DNA from: Niastella sp.
GTDB taxonomy: Bacteria; Bacteroidota; Bacteroidia; Chitinophagales; Chitinophagaceae
NCBI GenBank assembly: GCA_016710595.1
Contig: JADJVM010000003.1
Location: forward strand, 1 to 64,000
Direction of reading: 5' to 3'
DNA length: 64,000 bases
A program made the translations under genes and the position numbers. Position 1 is the stretch's first letter, and each line of letters starts with the position of its first letter. Shown in pieces: positions 28,118-37,400 of this stretch. The notes under the pieces are model-generated. The model saw only the letters and a program-made list of their open reading frames with translations, searched no databases and had not been told where the DNA came from.

Positions 28118-29944
28118 CTAACGGCCAAAGAGTTTATCGAGTTCATCTTTTTTAAACTGCATATAGGTAGGTTTACCATTGGGGGTACTATTGGGCAACT
28201 GGCAGCTAAAAAGATCAGTAAGCAGTGCCTGCATTTCTTTTACCGTTAATGCGGTGCCGGCTTTTATAGATTGCTGCAATGATAATGATCTTAACAATTT
28301 TTCTCTTTTTGAAAATTTAAGATCGTTACTAAAATGTTTATACTGCTCCAGCATTTTTTCAATGGTAAGTTTATCGTTTCCTGCCTCCAGGCCTGCGGGT
28401 GTTCCCTGTATTACAAAACTATTTTTACCAAAGGGTTCCAATTCGTAGCCCAGGCAATGCAAATCGGGTAATAGTTCAGATAATAAGACAGCATCTGCTG
28501 CACCCAGTTCAATGGTAGCAGGAAATAAACTCCGTTGCGTAGCAATGGCTGTTCCTGAAATAGCTGCGGCAAATTTTTCGTACAATACCCGTTCATGCGC
28601 ATTTTGCTGATGCAATAATAAATAGCCGGCATCATTTTGAATTACGATATATGCAAGCTGCACTTGTAATATGGATGCTTTTTCTATTTGCTGTGCCGTT
28701 AGCACTTGTGCAGGTAACACCGCTTCGTTATGTGTAAGTTGTTGCGATGTATTTGCCGGCTTCGGTTCATAATATTCTTTCCAATGCTTGAGTTCACTTT
28801 TGCTTTCAATAAAATGCGCCTGCCCTTTCTGGGTAAAGGTTTGGTAAAGCGATGAAGCTGCAGCCTGCGATTGCTTTTCTACCGTAAAAGGTTGTGTAAC
28901 CGAATCGAGTTGCTGTACCTGCGGGTCCAGGTCAAAATCGAGTGTGGGTGTAATGCTAAACTGTGCGAGTGCATGTTTTACTGCACTTTGAACAAAAGCA
29001 TATGCAATCTTTTCATCATCAAATTTTATTTCCTGTTTGGTAGGGTGCACATTGATGTCTATTTGTGCGGGATCTAAGTCAATAAACAAAACATATAAAG
29101 GAAAACTATCTTTTGGTATTAATTCGGCAAAAGCATTCATTACCGCATGGTTCAGGTAAGCGCTTTTAATAAAGCGATTGTTCACAAAAAAATACTGATC
29201 ACCCCTGGTTTTCTTTGCTGTTTCAGGTTTGCCCACAAAACCGCTGATGTTGAGGTAATCTGTTTGCTCCTGTACACTTACTAATCGGGCATTATAGTGG
29301 TTGCCCAATATTTGTACAATGCGTTGTTTCAGGCTGCCCTTCTCTAAATGAAATACTTGCTGCCCTCCTGAGCTTAATGAAAAAAAGATATTTGGAAATG
29401 CCATGGCGACCCTTATAAATTCTTCTACAATATGCCTTAGTTCAGAGGGGTTGCTTTTTAAAAAATTGCGACGGGCAGGTACATTAAAAAACAAATTTTT
29501 CATGGTGATACAAGTACCGTTGGCGGCGGCTACCGGCTCTTGTTTCAGTACGATGCTATTTTCAATTTCAATAAAAGTTCCCGATTCATCTTCGGGCCTT
29601 TTGGTTTTTATGGTTACCTGCGCTACGGCTGCAATGCTGGCCAGTGCCTCGCCCCTAAAGCCCATGGTTTTAATACGAAAAAGATCATCAATATGACTGA
29701 TCTTAGATGTGGCATGTCTTTCAAAAGCCATACGGGCATCGGTTTCGCTCATGCCCCGGCCATTGTCTGTTACCTGTATGAGTGATTTACCGGCATCATT
29801 TACCAACAAATTTATTTCGGTGGCGCCTGCATCTACAGCATTCTCCAGCAATTCTTTTACGGCGCTGGCCGGCCTTTGAATAACTTCACCGGCAGCTATC
29901 TGGTTGGCAATATGATCAGGCAATAAATGAACGAGGTCTGGCAA
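28118..29944 (-). CDS. mutL: DNA mismatch repair protein MutL
   Basis: A 608-residue protein. The GHKL ATPase N-terminus has ELLENAVDAGATEI, DNGRGM and TMGFRGEALASIA (residues 30-105), followed by the transducer domain and a C-terminal dimerisation domain from about 420. Links MutS recognition to strand repair. The C-terminal motif reads HQQNAHERVLYE where endonuclease-type MutL has DQHAxHERxxYE, and the later motif reads PNGKP where HGRP is usual. The nuclease metal site looks lost. Confidence 0.95.
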   Translation of the reverse strand: MPDLVHLLPDHIANQIAAGEVIQRPASAVKELLENAVDAGATEINLLVNDAGKSLIQVTDNGRGMSETDARMAFERHATSKISHIDDLFRIKTMGFRGEALASIAAVAQVTIKTKRPEDESGTFIEIENSIVLKQEPVAAANGTCITMKNLFFNVPARRNFLKSNPSELRHIVEEFIRVAMAFPNIFFSLSSGGQQVFHLEKGSLKQRIVQILGNHYNARLVSVQEQTDYLNISGFVGKPETAKKTRGDQYFFVNNRFIKSAYLNHAVMNAFAELIPKDSFPLYVLFIDLDPAQIDINVHPTKQEIKFDDEKIAYAFVQSAVKHALAQFSITPTLDFDLDPQVQQLDSVTQPFTVEKQSQAAASSLYQTFTQKGQAHFIESKSELKHWKEYYEPKPANTSQQLTHNEAVLPAQVLTAQQIEKASILQVQLAYIVIQNDAGYLLLHQQNAHERVLYEKFAAAISGTAIATQRSLFPATIELGAADAVLLSELLPDLHCLGYELEPFGKNSFVIQGTPAGLEAGNDKLTIEKMLEQYKHFSNDLKFSKREKLLRSLSLQQSIKAGTALTVKEMQALLTDLFSCQLPNSTPNGKPTYMQFKKDELDKLFGR

Positions 29945-30174
29945 AATGCTACAAATTTAAGTCCCAAAAATACGATTAAATACCCTTAGGCTTTTGAGAA
30001 TTACCAGCGGGCGTTCCCCATTCATTTAAAACTACTGGGGTAGGTTACATTATTTGCTGATCATATTTTACAATGCCCACAGGCTGCCGGATGGAAGCGT
30101 AAATGACCGAAGGGAATTGCAGCGTACAGCCGGAACCACTGTTGATAAAAGGTTTGCTGCGGAAAGCCCCCGAC

Positions 30175-32100
30175 CTACAATCTTCCTTTTTTTATTTCTT
30201 CTACTACAGCAGGGTCCAGTAATGTGGTAGTGTCGCCAATATTATCCATTTGCCCTTCGGCAATTTTACGGAGTATGCGGCGCATAATTTTCCCACTCCT
30301 GGTTTTTGGCAAGCCGGTTACAAATTGTATTTTATCGGGTTTGGCAATGGCGCCAATTACCCTTGTTACGGTTTGCAATACATCGGCCCGGGCCAGCGCT
30401 TCGTCATGGGGATTGCCGTTATAAATTACATACGCATACACACCCTGTCCTTTTATATCATGAGGGTAACCTACTACGGCGCTTTCTACCACCCCCGTGT
30501 GCATATTGATTGCGTTTTCTATTTCGGCGGTGCCGATGCGGTGGCCGCTTACATTTAAAACATCATCTACCCGGCCGGTAATGCGGTAATTGCCATTTGC
30601 ATCCCGCAAGGCCCCATCGCCAGTAAAATAATAGCCTGGGTAAGCGCTAAAATAAGTTTGCCGGCAACGCTCATGGTCCCCATAAGTAGTGCGTAATATA
30701 GAGGGCCATGGTGCTTTTAAACAAAGGTTGCCACTCACCTTGTTCCCTTGCAGCAGTTTGCCATTTTCATCTAAAAGTACGGGTTGTACACCGGGTAAAG
30801 GAAGTGTAGCAAAAGAAGGAATGCCCGGAATAATACCAGCCATATTTGAAATAAGGATCCCGCCATTTTCTGTTTGCCACCAGGTATCTACAATAGGGCA
30901 TTTGCCTTTTCCTACATGTTCGTTGTACCAATGCCAGGCTTCTTCATTAATGGGCTCGCCTACCGAACCCAGTACTTTTAAGGAAGTCAATGATTTTCCT
31001 TTGAAGGGTTCCAGCCCAAAACCCATCAGGCTGCGAATGGCCGTAGGCGCTGTATATAAAATATTTACTTTATGTTTATCTACAATATCCCAAAAGCGCC
31101 CTGCATCGGGCCAGGTAGGTATGCCTTCGAACATCATGCTGGTAGCGCCTGCAGCCAATGGCCCATATACAATATAACTATGGCCTGTGATCCACCCAAT
31201 ATCTGCAGTACAGAAAAATACATCGCCGGGTTTATACTGAAACACATTTACAAAACTGTATGTAGTATATATCATATAACCAGCCGTGGTATGCACCACA
31301 CCTTTTGGCTTACCGGTAGAGCCGGAAGTATACAAAATAAATAAGGGGTCTTCTGCATCCATTTCTGCTGCTTCAAATTGGACCTGCCCGTTTTTTTCTA
31401 CCTGGCTTTCGGCGTGTTCCATTTCATCTTCCCACCACACATCACGCCCCTTTATCATGGATACGGGTGTACGGGTACGGGTATATACAATTACTTTTTT
31501 TACGGTTTTATTTCCTATGAGTGCATCATCTACCACACTCTTAAGGGGAATATCTTTTCCACCCCGGTAAGCGCCATCGCAGGTGATTACACAGTTGGCG
31601 CCGGTATCTTCTAAACGGTCGGCAATACTCTGTGCGCTAAAGCCGCCAAAAATCACAGAATGTATGGCGCCGATCCTGGCACAGCCCAATACGGCATAAG
31701 CAAGTTCCGGTATCATGCCCATGTAAATACAAACCCGGTCGCCCTTTTTTACGCCATTGTTTTTAAGCATTTGTGCTACCTGGCAAACTCTTTTATGTAA
31801 GCGGCTGTAGGTAACAGTGCGTACTCTATCTTCGGGATTATTGGGTTCCCAAATTATAGCGGGTTTATCGCCCAGGGTAGCCAGGTGCCGGTCAATACAA
31901 TTTTCTGTAATATTAAGGGTAGCCCCCTGGAACCATTTTATATTGGGTTCTGTAAAATTCCAGTCCAATACTTTATTCCATGTTTTTTTCCATAAAAAAG
32001 ACCGGGCCACTTCACTCCAAAACCCTTCGGGGTCTTCGATGCTTTTTTTATATGCCTCTTCATATTCTTCTTTTGATTGTAACTGGTAAGGATAATACAT
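30175..32100 (-). CDS. acs: Acetyl-CoA synthetase (AMP-forming)
   Basis: Start set at ATG 32100 (MYYPYQLQSKEEYEEAYKKS), the family N-terminus; the open frame continues upstream through the promoter region. About 641 residues. The P-loop-like YTSGSTGKPKGVVH, the adenylate site WWQTENGG and the C-terminal TRSGKIMRRILRKIA with the acetylatable Lys are all present. Activates acetate to acetyl-CoA. A palindrome TAGGGA...TCCCTA lies 190 bp upstream, beside the start of truncated gene C. Confidence 0.95.
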   Translation of the reverse strand: MYYPYQLQSKEEYEEAYKKSIEDPEGFWSEVARSFLWKKTWNKVLDWNFTEPNIKWFQGATLNITENCIDRHLATLGDKPAIIWEPNNPEDRVRTVTYSRLHKRVCQVAQMLKNNGVKKGDRVCIYMGMIPELAYAVLGCARIGAIHSVIFGGFSAQSIADRLEDTGANCVITCDGAYRGGKDIPLKSVVDDALIGNKTVKKVIVYTRTRTPVSMIKGRDVWWEDEMEHAESQVEKNGQVQFEAAEMDAEDPLFILYTSGSTGKPKGVVHTTAGYMIYTTYSFVNVFQYKPGDVFFCTADIGWITGHSYIVYGPLAAGATSMMFEGIPTWPDAGRFWDIVDKHKVNILYTAPTAIRSLMGFGLEPFKGKSLTSLKVLGSVGEPINEEAWHWYNEHVGKGKCPIVDTWWQTENGGILISNMAGIIPGIPSFATLPLPGVQPVLLDENGKLLQGNKVSGNLCLKAPWPSILRTTYGDHERCRQTYFSAYPGYYFTGDGALRDANGNYRITGRVDDVLNVSGHRIGTAEIENAINMHTGVVESAVVGYPHDIKGQGVYAYVIYNGNPHDEALARADVLQTVTRVIGAIAKPDKIQFVTGLPKTRSGKIMRRILRKIAEGQMDNIGDTTTLLDPAVVEEIKKGRL

Positions 32101-32289
32101 ATCGCCTGGTTTAATTTTTTTTTTGACCCTAAATTTAACCCCATTGGCTGTGAAAATCAAGTTTTTCATTTTTTGGTTACCAGCCCGGGTGCATATAGCA
32201 TCATCGTTGCGTCGCACACTTGTACAATGTGCCGGGCTCAACATTTTTATTATTTTACCTTTTATATAAAAAATTATATGAACATATGA

Positions 32290-32305
32290 TAGGGAAAAAT
32301 CCCTA
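32290..32305. promoter_or_regulatory. TAGGGA-AAAA-TCCCTA palindrome between acs and gene C
   Basis: A perfect inverted repeat of 6-bp arms around AAAA, resembling the GGGGAAAAACCC sites before genes A, B and the Crp-like gene. It could serve acs, which is catabolite-regulated in other bacteria, or mark the ancestral upstream region of C. The B/C homology begins at its right edge. Confidence 0.5.
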
Positions 32306-32927
32306 TTAGTGACAGTATAACCCTGGGTTACCGCCAGGCAAGTGAATACATAAACCACTCGTTTGATGCACCTGTAAATGGGGTATCAGATGCCACAAAA
32401 TTTGCTACTGTTATGATGCAGCTAAACCAGTTGGTATTTGGTAATAGTGAATATAACATTACCGATCGGAGGTTATTTGGCAGCATCTCGGAGCATATAA
32501 CAATAAATAAAATTTAGCACTACAACATTGGAAGTATCTTCCCAAAATTTTACAGATGTAGAAATCTGCTCAACTATTATTACAAGCGGCTGGCAATGTA
32601 CAACACCCAACTATCACGGTTGTAATGATGAAGATGGCTGCGACCATTGTGGTACATATTGTACGCCCATAGATGTAATGACAGAAGTTTGCTGGACTTT
32701 CACAGTAGGTGATGGTGGGGGTGAAACCGGAACGGGTACATCGCCGGGTGGTAACGCTCCGCCGCCCGGCAGTGGCGGAGGGGGTTCTGGCAGTGGCATA
32801 CCACCTGCTGACCCTTGCAACAACACACCCGATAATCCCACAGACCCTTACACAGCACAAAGCAATGTGGTGGATCCCGGCAATTGCCCACCCCCAACAG
32901 GTGGGCCGGGCTGGGTGCCGATACCGA
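32304..32927 (+). repeat. Long inverted repeat, copy in gene C
   Basis: Nearly identical to 6428-5799 on the opposite strand. The left edge is abrupt (tattagtgac onward); the right edge is the codons for GWVPIP. It lacks one TAAAA unit near 32506 that B has in duplicate, which shifts the frame to a TAG at 32515. Confidence 0.85.
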
Positions 32928-33535
32928 TAGAGCCGCCGCCGGTTGGCCCACCTACAGATTCCATACCCACAAATATTTCCAGAGCTTGCGATAAGGAAAT
33001 GGATTCGCTTTACCAATGGGGAATGAACAATCAATTTAGAGAACAGAGTTTTATTATTGTTAAAAAAAATGGATCAATATATCCAAAAAATTTTATGCAT
33101 GGTTTTCCGGGTGGAGATAAAACGAGAGTTAATTATACACTTGAAGCAGGAGAGGAATTATTGGCTTACGTACACATACATGCTGAAGATACCGTGAATT
33201 TTTACAGGTCATCTTTTTCGCCTGATGACTTAATAGAATTTAACTCCCACGCAAATTTTGTAGGGTACACGGCAATAGTAGAGGTGGGAAATGCCCGTTA
33301 TGCTTTTGTATTGGAAGATGTACAAAAAAAATCTAATTTTAATATTAGCAAGATGGGGCAACATAAGAAACTATTTAATGCAAAATTTAATACTTTAACC
33401 TCACAATATCCCAATGGTCAAACTTGTTCTGAGCAAACCTGGATTCAGTATTTAGGTTCTGCATCTGTTTCGGGCATTGGCTTTTATAAAGCTACTTCCC
33501 CCCATAAGAATAATTACATTAAATTAAATCCATAA
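32304..33535 (+). pseudogene. Modular lipoprotein C, 5'-truncated, JAB/MPN-like C-terminal domain intact
   Basis: The copy starts in the middle of the domain shared with B and lacks a promoter, signal peptide and the first roughly 130 codons. After the frame break at 32515 a long open frame runs from TTG 32528 to 33535 (335 residues). It comprises a Cys-rich segment, a Gly/Pro stretch, the common linker, then the same domain type as gene A with HIH at 33173-33181 and SPDD at 33218-33229, and a complete C-terminus ending IKLNP. The intact effector half behind a missing front half looks like a silent cassette. The partner gene begins 1 bp after its stop. Confidence 0.7.
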
Positions 33536-33536
33536 A

Positions 33537-33944
33537 ATGATGAATAAAATATTATTTAGTCTTCTATTTATTTTTTTGATAAAAAAGGCTGGTGCCCAAG
33601 TATCATTAGACACACAATTGAGAAATTTTCCAATTGCGAATTATCTAAATAAACCTATTGATACATTAATTGCTCATTTACCTAATGGCTTTGATACTGC
33701 ATTTATTGTCAGTAGTGCTGGAAGTTTGAATCGAGGTGCTTCACTCCAAATAAATTATCCAAACAATGAATTTTGGATTGATATTTATATTACAAATGCA
33801 CATTTTATTACTGTTTGGAAAGATCGAACAACTGGGCCTCCGGAAGTGCTTTGGCCACTTTCTTTATTGCGAAAAGAAAAAATTGGCAGTATTACCATTT
33901 ATAATATGTTATGCGAAATTATTAACGAAGGGGATATATACTAA
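33537..33944 (+). CDS. Small exported protein, candidate immunity partner of gene C
   Basis: A 135-residue protein with a signal peptide ending KKAGAQVSLD. The mature N-terminus (LRNFPIANYLNKPIDT, then LIAHLPNGFDT) closely matches the partner of gene A at the left edge. The start is 1 bp after the gene C stop, implying coupling. A central INYPNNEFWIDIYI strand segment follows. No named family is recognised. Conservation of the pair (JAB-like domain plus this protein) at two loci argues for a functional link such as immunity. Confidence 0.75.
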   Translation: MMNKILFSLLFIFLIKKAGAQVSLDTQLRNFPIANYLNKPIDTLIAHLPNGFDTAFIVSSAGSLNRGASLQINYPNNEFWIDIYITNAHFITVWKDRTTGPPEVLWPLSLLRKEKIGSITIYNMLCEIINEGDIY

Positions 33945-34068
33945 TTATTGTATCGTGTACTTATATAAATATAAAAATAATGAGGCAGTATTAGATTCAA
34001 TAGCAGCTCAGCCTTTAAAATTGACCCCCGCGGCAGATTTTAAAGATGAACCTAATTTAAGTTTTTAT

Positions 34069-34794
34069 ATGAAAAATAGATTTTATTATTGTGACAATTA
34101 CTGGTCTATAAATTTTTTTCAACAAGAAGGTGTTTTTTTTAGTCAAAAATTTTGTAACTTCTTTACCAACCAATTTGAAGAAATATTTGTTCGTGAAACA
34201 GGAATAAAGCCAAGTTCAAAAGTAGGAATTACCGTACCAAATCGAGATGATTCGCCAAAACTCTATGAACATGGATTTATATCGAAGTTAAACCCCGTTT
34301 TATGGATTATGCCTGACTATTATGATGATATTAATTTTTGCTGGAAATCTAAAACTGGCAAAATAATTAAGCCAACAGATGAGGATTTTGATGAAGAAGA
34401 CCTGGAATGCTGGATAGAAGGCTTAAAACCAAATGAATATTGGAAGCAAGTGGCAACCGAGAAAAAAGATCGTCCTTTTAAAATAGGCAAAATACCGTTT
34501 CAATTAAAAGTATTTGGTTTTGGTACAGATACAATTCTTAGAATTTACCTAAAAGATAAAATTGAATTTGATTTAATTAAAGCTAAAATTATAGAAAATA
34601 TAAAGGAGTATAATGAAATCTCGGAAAAGAAATTTAGAAATAAAGGAGTAGTTCACAATGTAAAGTTTGAATCAGAAGATAGAGTATTAACTGTTGTTAT
34701 TGATACAGGTTCATCGGGAATTGAAATTATTAAAACAACACTAAAAGCCTTAACTAAGTTTACAAGCATCAAAAAAGTTGAAGTGGATATATAG
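34069..34794 (+). CDS. Hypothetical 241-residue protein in the gene C block
   Basis: The open frame extends from 33766, but its first part overlaps the previous gene out of frame; ATG 34069 is the most likely start, although a frameshifted join to the previous gene is possible. No signal peptide. The middle is acidic (PTDEDFDEEDLECWIEGL) and the C-terminus has mixed alpha/beta pattern. No family recognised. A second, cytoplasmic immunity-like protein is one option given its position after C, but nothing in the sequence proves it. Confidence 0.5.
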   Translation: MKNRFYYCDNYWSINFFQQEGVFFSQKFCNFFTNQFEEIFVRETGIKPSSKVGITVPNRDDSPKLYEHGFISKLNPVLWIMPDYYDDINFCWKSKTGKIIKPTDEDFDEEDLECWIEGLKPNEYWKQVATEKKDRPFKIGKIPFQLKVFGFGTDTILRIYLKDKIEFDLIKAKIIENIKEYNEISEKKFRNKGVVHNVKFESEDRVLTVVIDTGSSGIEIIKTTLKALTKFTSIKKVEVDI

Positions 34795-34796
34795 TA

Positions 34797-34892
34797 TCTA
34801 TCAACTTCTGTAATTTGTGACAAAAGTGAAGTGGCAATAATTGCTCCTGCTACCGTAGCGCTATAAAAGGCAGCATATTCATTGCGGAACAT
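34797..34892 (-). pseudogene. Fragment of a gene cut at the edge of the gene C block
   Basis: On the minus strand ATG 34892 begins MFRNEYAAFYSATVAGAII and SQITEVDRY, which reads like a real protein N-terminus with a membrane-type helix, but the frame then runs antisense through the gene at 34069-34794. I read it as the stump of a gene interrupted when the C block arrived. Weak evidence. Confidence 0.3.
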
Positions 34893-35100
34893 TGTTTAGA
34901 GTCTGATGGGTATTTTGTTCATTGAAGTCCAGGCAGAGCCTGGCGCTTTTCTTGCAACCGAAGTGCGCTGCGCTAACACTTCGGAGAGTGGGCGCCTCAT
35001 TTCGTTCTTCGGCATTGCCATTGGCATCTTTTTAAGTCCTCCTGCTGCAGGTTTTATTATTGGTTTAATCTTTTATTTTTTTGTGCCATCCATTCTCCCC
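34893..35100. other. Gene-free stretch before the B12 riboswitch
   Basis: A plus-strand open frame here (from 34906) overlaps the riboswitch and has no gene-like features. Locally GC-richer with an imperfect inverted repeat (CGAAGTG...CACTTCGG, 34968-34984). Function not seen. Confidence 0.4.
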
Positions 35101-35108
35101 TACCTTTG
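35101..35108 (+). promoter_or_regulatory. -7 box before the cobalamin riboswitch
   Basis: TACCTTTG fits TAnnTTTG, with TTG 17 nt upstream (slightly short spacing). Transcription would begin just before the riboswitch. Confidence 0.5.
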
Positions 35109-35112
35109 CAAT

Positions 35113-35290
35113 GAATTTGGTTTCCGCATTAGCGGAATTAAAAGGGAAGTCCGGTGTAATCCCGGCGCTATCCCCGTAGCTGTAAAACCGCTGCCACAGG
35201 CAACTTTAGCGTAACTACAACCACTGTTTTGAACAATCAAAATGGGAAGGAACGCAAAGGCGGTAAGCCAGAAGACCTGCCAGCTTCATA
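35113..35290 (+). ncRNA. Cobalamin (B12) riboswitch
   Basis: Contains the conserved core GGGAAGTCCGGTG, TCCCCGTAGCTGTAA and the B12 box GCCAGAAGACCTGCC (35268-35281) in order, about 100 nt before the TonB receptor gene. This represses the downstream uptake genes when adenosylcobalamin or a related corrinoid is bound. Confidence 0.93.
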
Positions 35291-35389
35291 TCTATTTATT
35301 CACAAGCTTTCGGGTGAAAGGCTAAAGAAGTTAAGGCTTATACGCTGCTCCTTCTCTTTTACCTGTTTGTAAAATATTTACTGTTTTTT

Positions 35390-37390
35390 TTGAAAAAACA
35401 ATACCGCTATATTATTCTTTTCATTTTTATATATGCAGTAAGCATTCCTATTTGTTTTGCTCAACAAACAGATACCCTGCCCAATGTAAGCCTGCATAGC
35501 AAAAAACCTATTAATAATATTACAGCACAGGTGCCGGTACAAGTTTTGCAAAAAAATGAAATAGAAAAGATCGGCAATAATAATGTAGCCGATGCGGTAA
35601 AATATTTTTCGGGTGTATTGGTAAAAGATTATGGAGGATTGGGCGGCCTTAAAACAGTATCCGTACGCAGCCTGGGCGCCGGCTATACCGGTGTACTATA
35701 CGATGGCCTCCCTATCTGCGATGCACAGGCAGGACAGGTGGACCTGGGGAAAATTGCTACCCAACAATTGAATCAAATTCAACTTTACAGCGGGCAGGTA
35801 AACAATCTTTTATTGCCGGCACGTTCTTATGCTTATGGCGCAGTACTGGCTTTGCAAAGCTGGGATGCTACTGATGCAATTTCAAAAACACAAACGACCA
35901 TTTCTCTACAAGGAGGTTCCTTTGGTTTAATAAATCCTGCCGCACAAGTAAGTTTTAAAACAGGCAATAAATTCACACATAGGGTGAATGGCTCGTACCA
36001 GTATAGCAACGGCAATTACCCATTTACGGTTTACGAAAATGCAGCAGCTACACAAAAGCGGCAAAATGATGACATGCAAACAATCAGGCTGGAATATGAT
36101 ATGCAATATGCTTTCAACGACAGCAATACCTTACAAATAAAAGCATACCATTACCAGTCAGCACAAGGCTTGCCTGGTGGGGTAATTATTTATGCAAATA
36201 ATAGCAGTCAACGCCTCAGCAATAACAATAATTTTTTACAGGCTCGCTGGCAAAAAAATATTAAGCACAATACCCGGGTGCTGCTAAGTGCAAAATATAA
36301 TTACGATTATAAAGTTTACCGTGACCCCGACTTTATTTATAGTACCAACGGACTGGAAAATAAATACCGGCAACAGGAAATGTATGTATCTGCGGCAGCA
36401 GATAAAAAGCTTTTTTCTTTATTTACACTCGGCCTTAGCAGTGATTATTTTATCAATTCACTGCAACGAAAAGATAAAGTATTTACTCCCTTTGCCTCAC
36501 CGGTAAGGTATAACTGGATTAGCCATGCCGCACTGCAAGCCAATGGAAAAAAAATTCAGGCGCAGGCAGGTTTCCTATATTATCATCAGCAGGAAAAAGT
36601 AAAAACAGGTAACGCCGCTGTTGGAATTAAACGGCTAAACCCCGCCCTATCCCTGGCCTGGCAGCCACTACAAGATAAAGAGTTAAGCCTTCGCCTGTCT
36701 TATAAAAGCATGATAAGGCCACCCTCTTTTGATGATTTATATTATACCCTGGTAGGTAATACCTCATTAAAGCCCGAGCAGTCCCAGCAATGGAATTTAG
36801 GTATTGCCGGTAAAAAAATATTTCCCGGATTTGTGCAATGGGCAAGTATCACGATTGATGTGTATCATAACCTTGTGCGTGAAAAAATACTGGCAGTGCC
36901 ACGCCAAAATCTTTTTCAATGGACCATGCTCAATATTGGTAAGGTTCAGGCACATGGATTAGACGCCTCACTTTTATTTAAAACCAAAAAAATTCATGCA
37001 TGGAATGCTCAGTTACGGGTTAACTATAGTTATCAAAAATCATTAGATGTTTCTGATAACGGCAGTAGCTTGTATAAAACTCAACTGCCTTATACGCCGG
37101 TACATTCTGGCAGCATGATGTGGCAGGTAACAGTGCATCAATTAGAATTATCTGTCAGCGGCCTTTTTTCTTCTTACCGTTATCGCCTGGGTGATCCTAT
37201 TGCAGATAACCTGGTAAAAGAATGGGCAAGTTTTGAGGTTTATGCAGCGCATCCATTCCAGGCATCAAAAAATATTTATTGCAAACCATTTGTATCTCTA
37301 AACAATATATTCAATCAACAATACGAAGTCATTCGATTTTACCCGATGCCCCGCTTTAATTACAGGTTGGGCATTACAATACACTTATAA
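35390..37390 (+). CDS. btuB: TonB-dependent outer membrane receptor for cobalamin, BtuB-like
   Basis: A 666-residue protein with a signal peptide ending CFAQQTD, a plug domain at about 45-165 (EIEKIGNNNVADAVKYFSG, VRSLGAGYTGVLYDGLP) and a 22-strand barrel ending in the aromatic-rich YRLGITIHL. The start is TTG 35390, directly before the signal peptide. Imports corrinoids across the outer membrane using TonB energy. The substrate is assigned from the riboswitch upstream and the propeller lipoprotein downstream (10 bp gap). Confidence 0.88.
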   Translation: MKKQYRYIILFIFIYAVSIPICFAQQTDTLPNVSLHSKKPINNITAQVPVQVLQKNEIEKIGNNNVADAVKYFSGVLVKDYGGLGGLKTVSVRSLGAGYTGVLYDGLPICDAQAGQVDLGKIATQQLNQIQLYSGQVNNLLLPARSYAYGAVLALQSWDATDAISKTQTTISLQGGSFGLINPAAQVSFKTGNKFTHRVNGSYQYSNGNYPFTVYENAAATQKRQNDDMQTIRLEYDMQYAFNDSNTLQIKAYHYQSAQGLPGGVIIYANNSSQRLSNNNNFLQARWQKNIKHNTRVLLSAKYNYDYKVYRDPDFIYSTNGLENKYRQQEMYVSAAADKKLFSLFTLGLSSDYFINSLQRKDKVFTPFASPVRYNWISHAALQANGKKIQAQAGFLYYHQQEKVKTGNAAVGIKRLNPALSLAWQPLQDKELSLRLSYKSMIRPPSFDDLYYTLVGNTSLKPEQSQQWNLGIAGKKIFPGFVQWASITIDVYHNLVREKILAVPRQNLFQWTMLNIGKVQAHGLDASLLFKTKKIHAWNAQLRVNYSYQKSLDVSDNGSSLYKTQLPYTPVHSGSMMWQVTVHQLELSVSGLFSSYRYRLGDPIADNLVKEWASFEVYAAHPFQASKNIYCKPFVSLNNIFNQQYEVIRFYPMPRFNYRLGITIHL

Positions 37391-37400
37391 CTTTTAAAAA

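Noticed and set aside
32101..32358. Long N-terminal extension of Acs
   Set aside because: The family N-terminus starts at 32100; upstream codons cross the promoter palindrome and the B/C homology edge.
34906..35214. Plus-strand open frame of 102 codons before the B12 receptor
   Set aside because: It runs through the cobalamin riboswitch, whose conserved boxes explain the sequence, and has no gene-like features.
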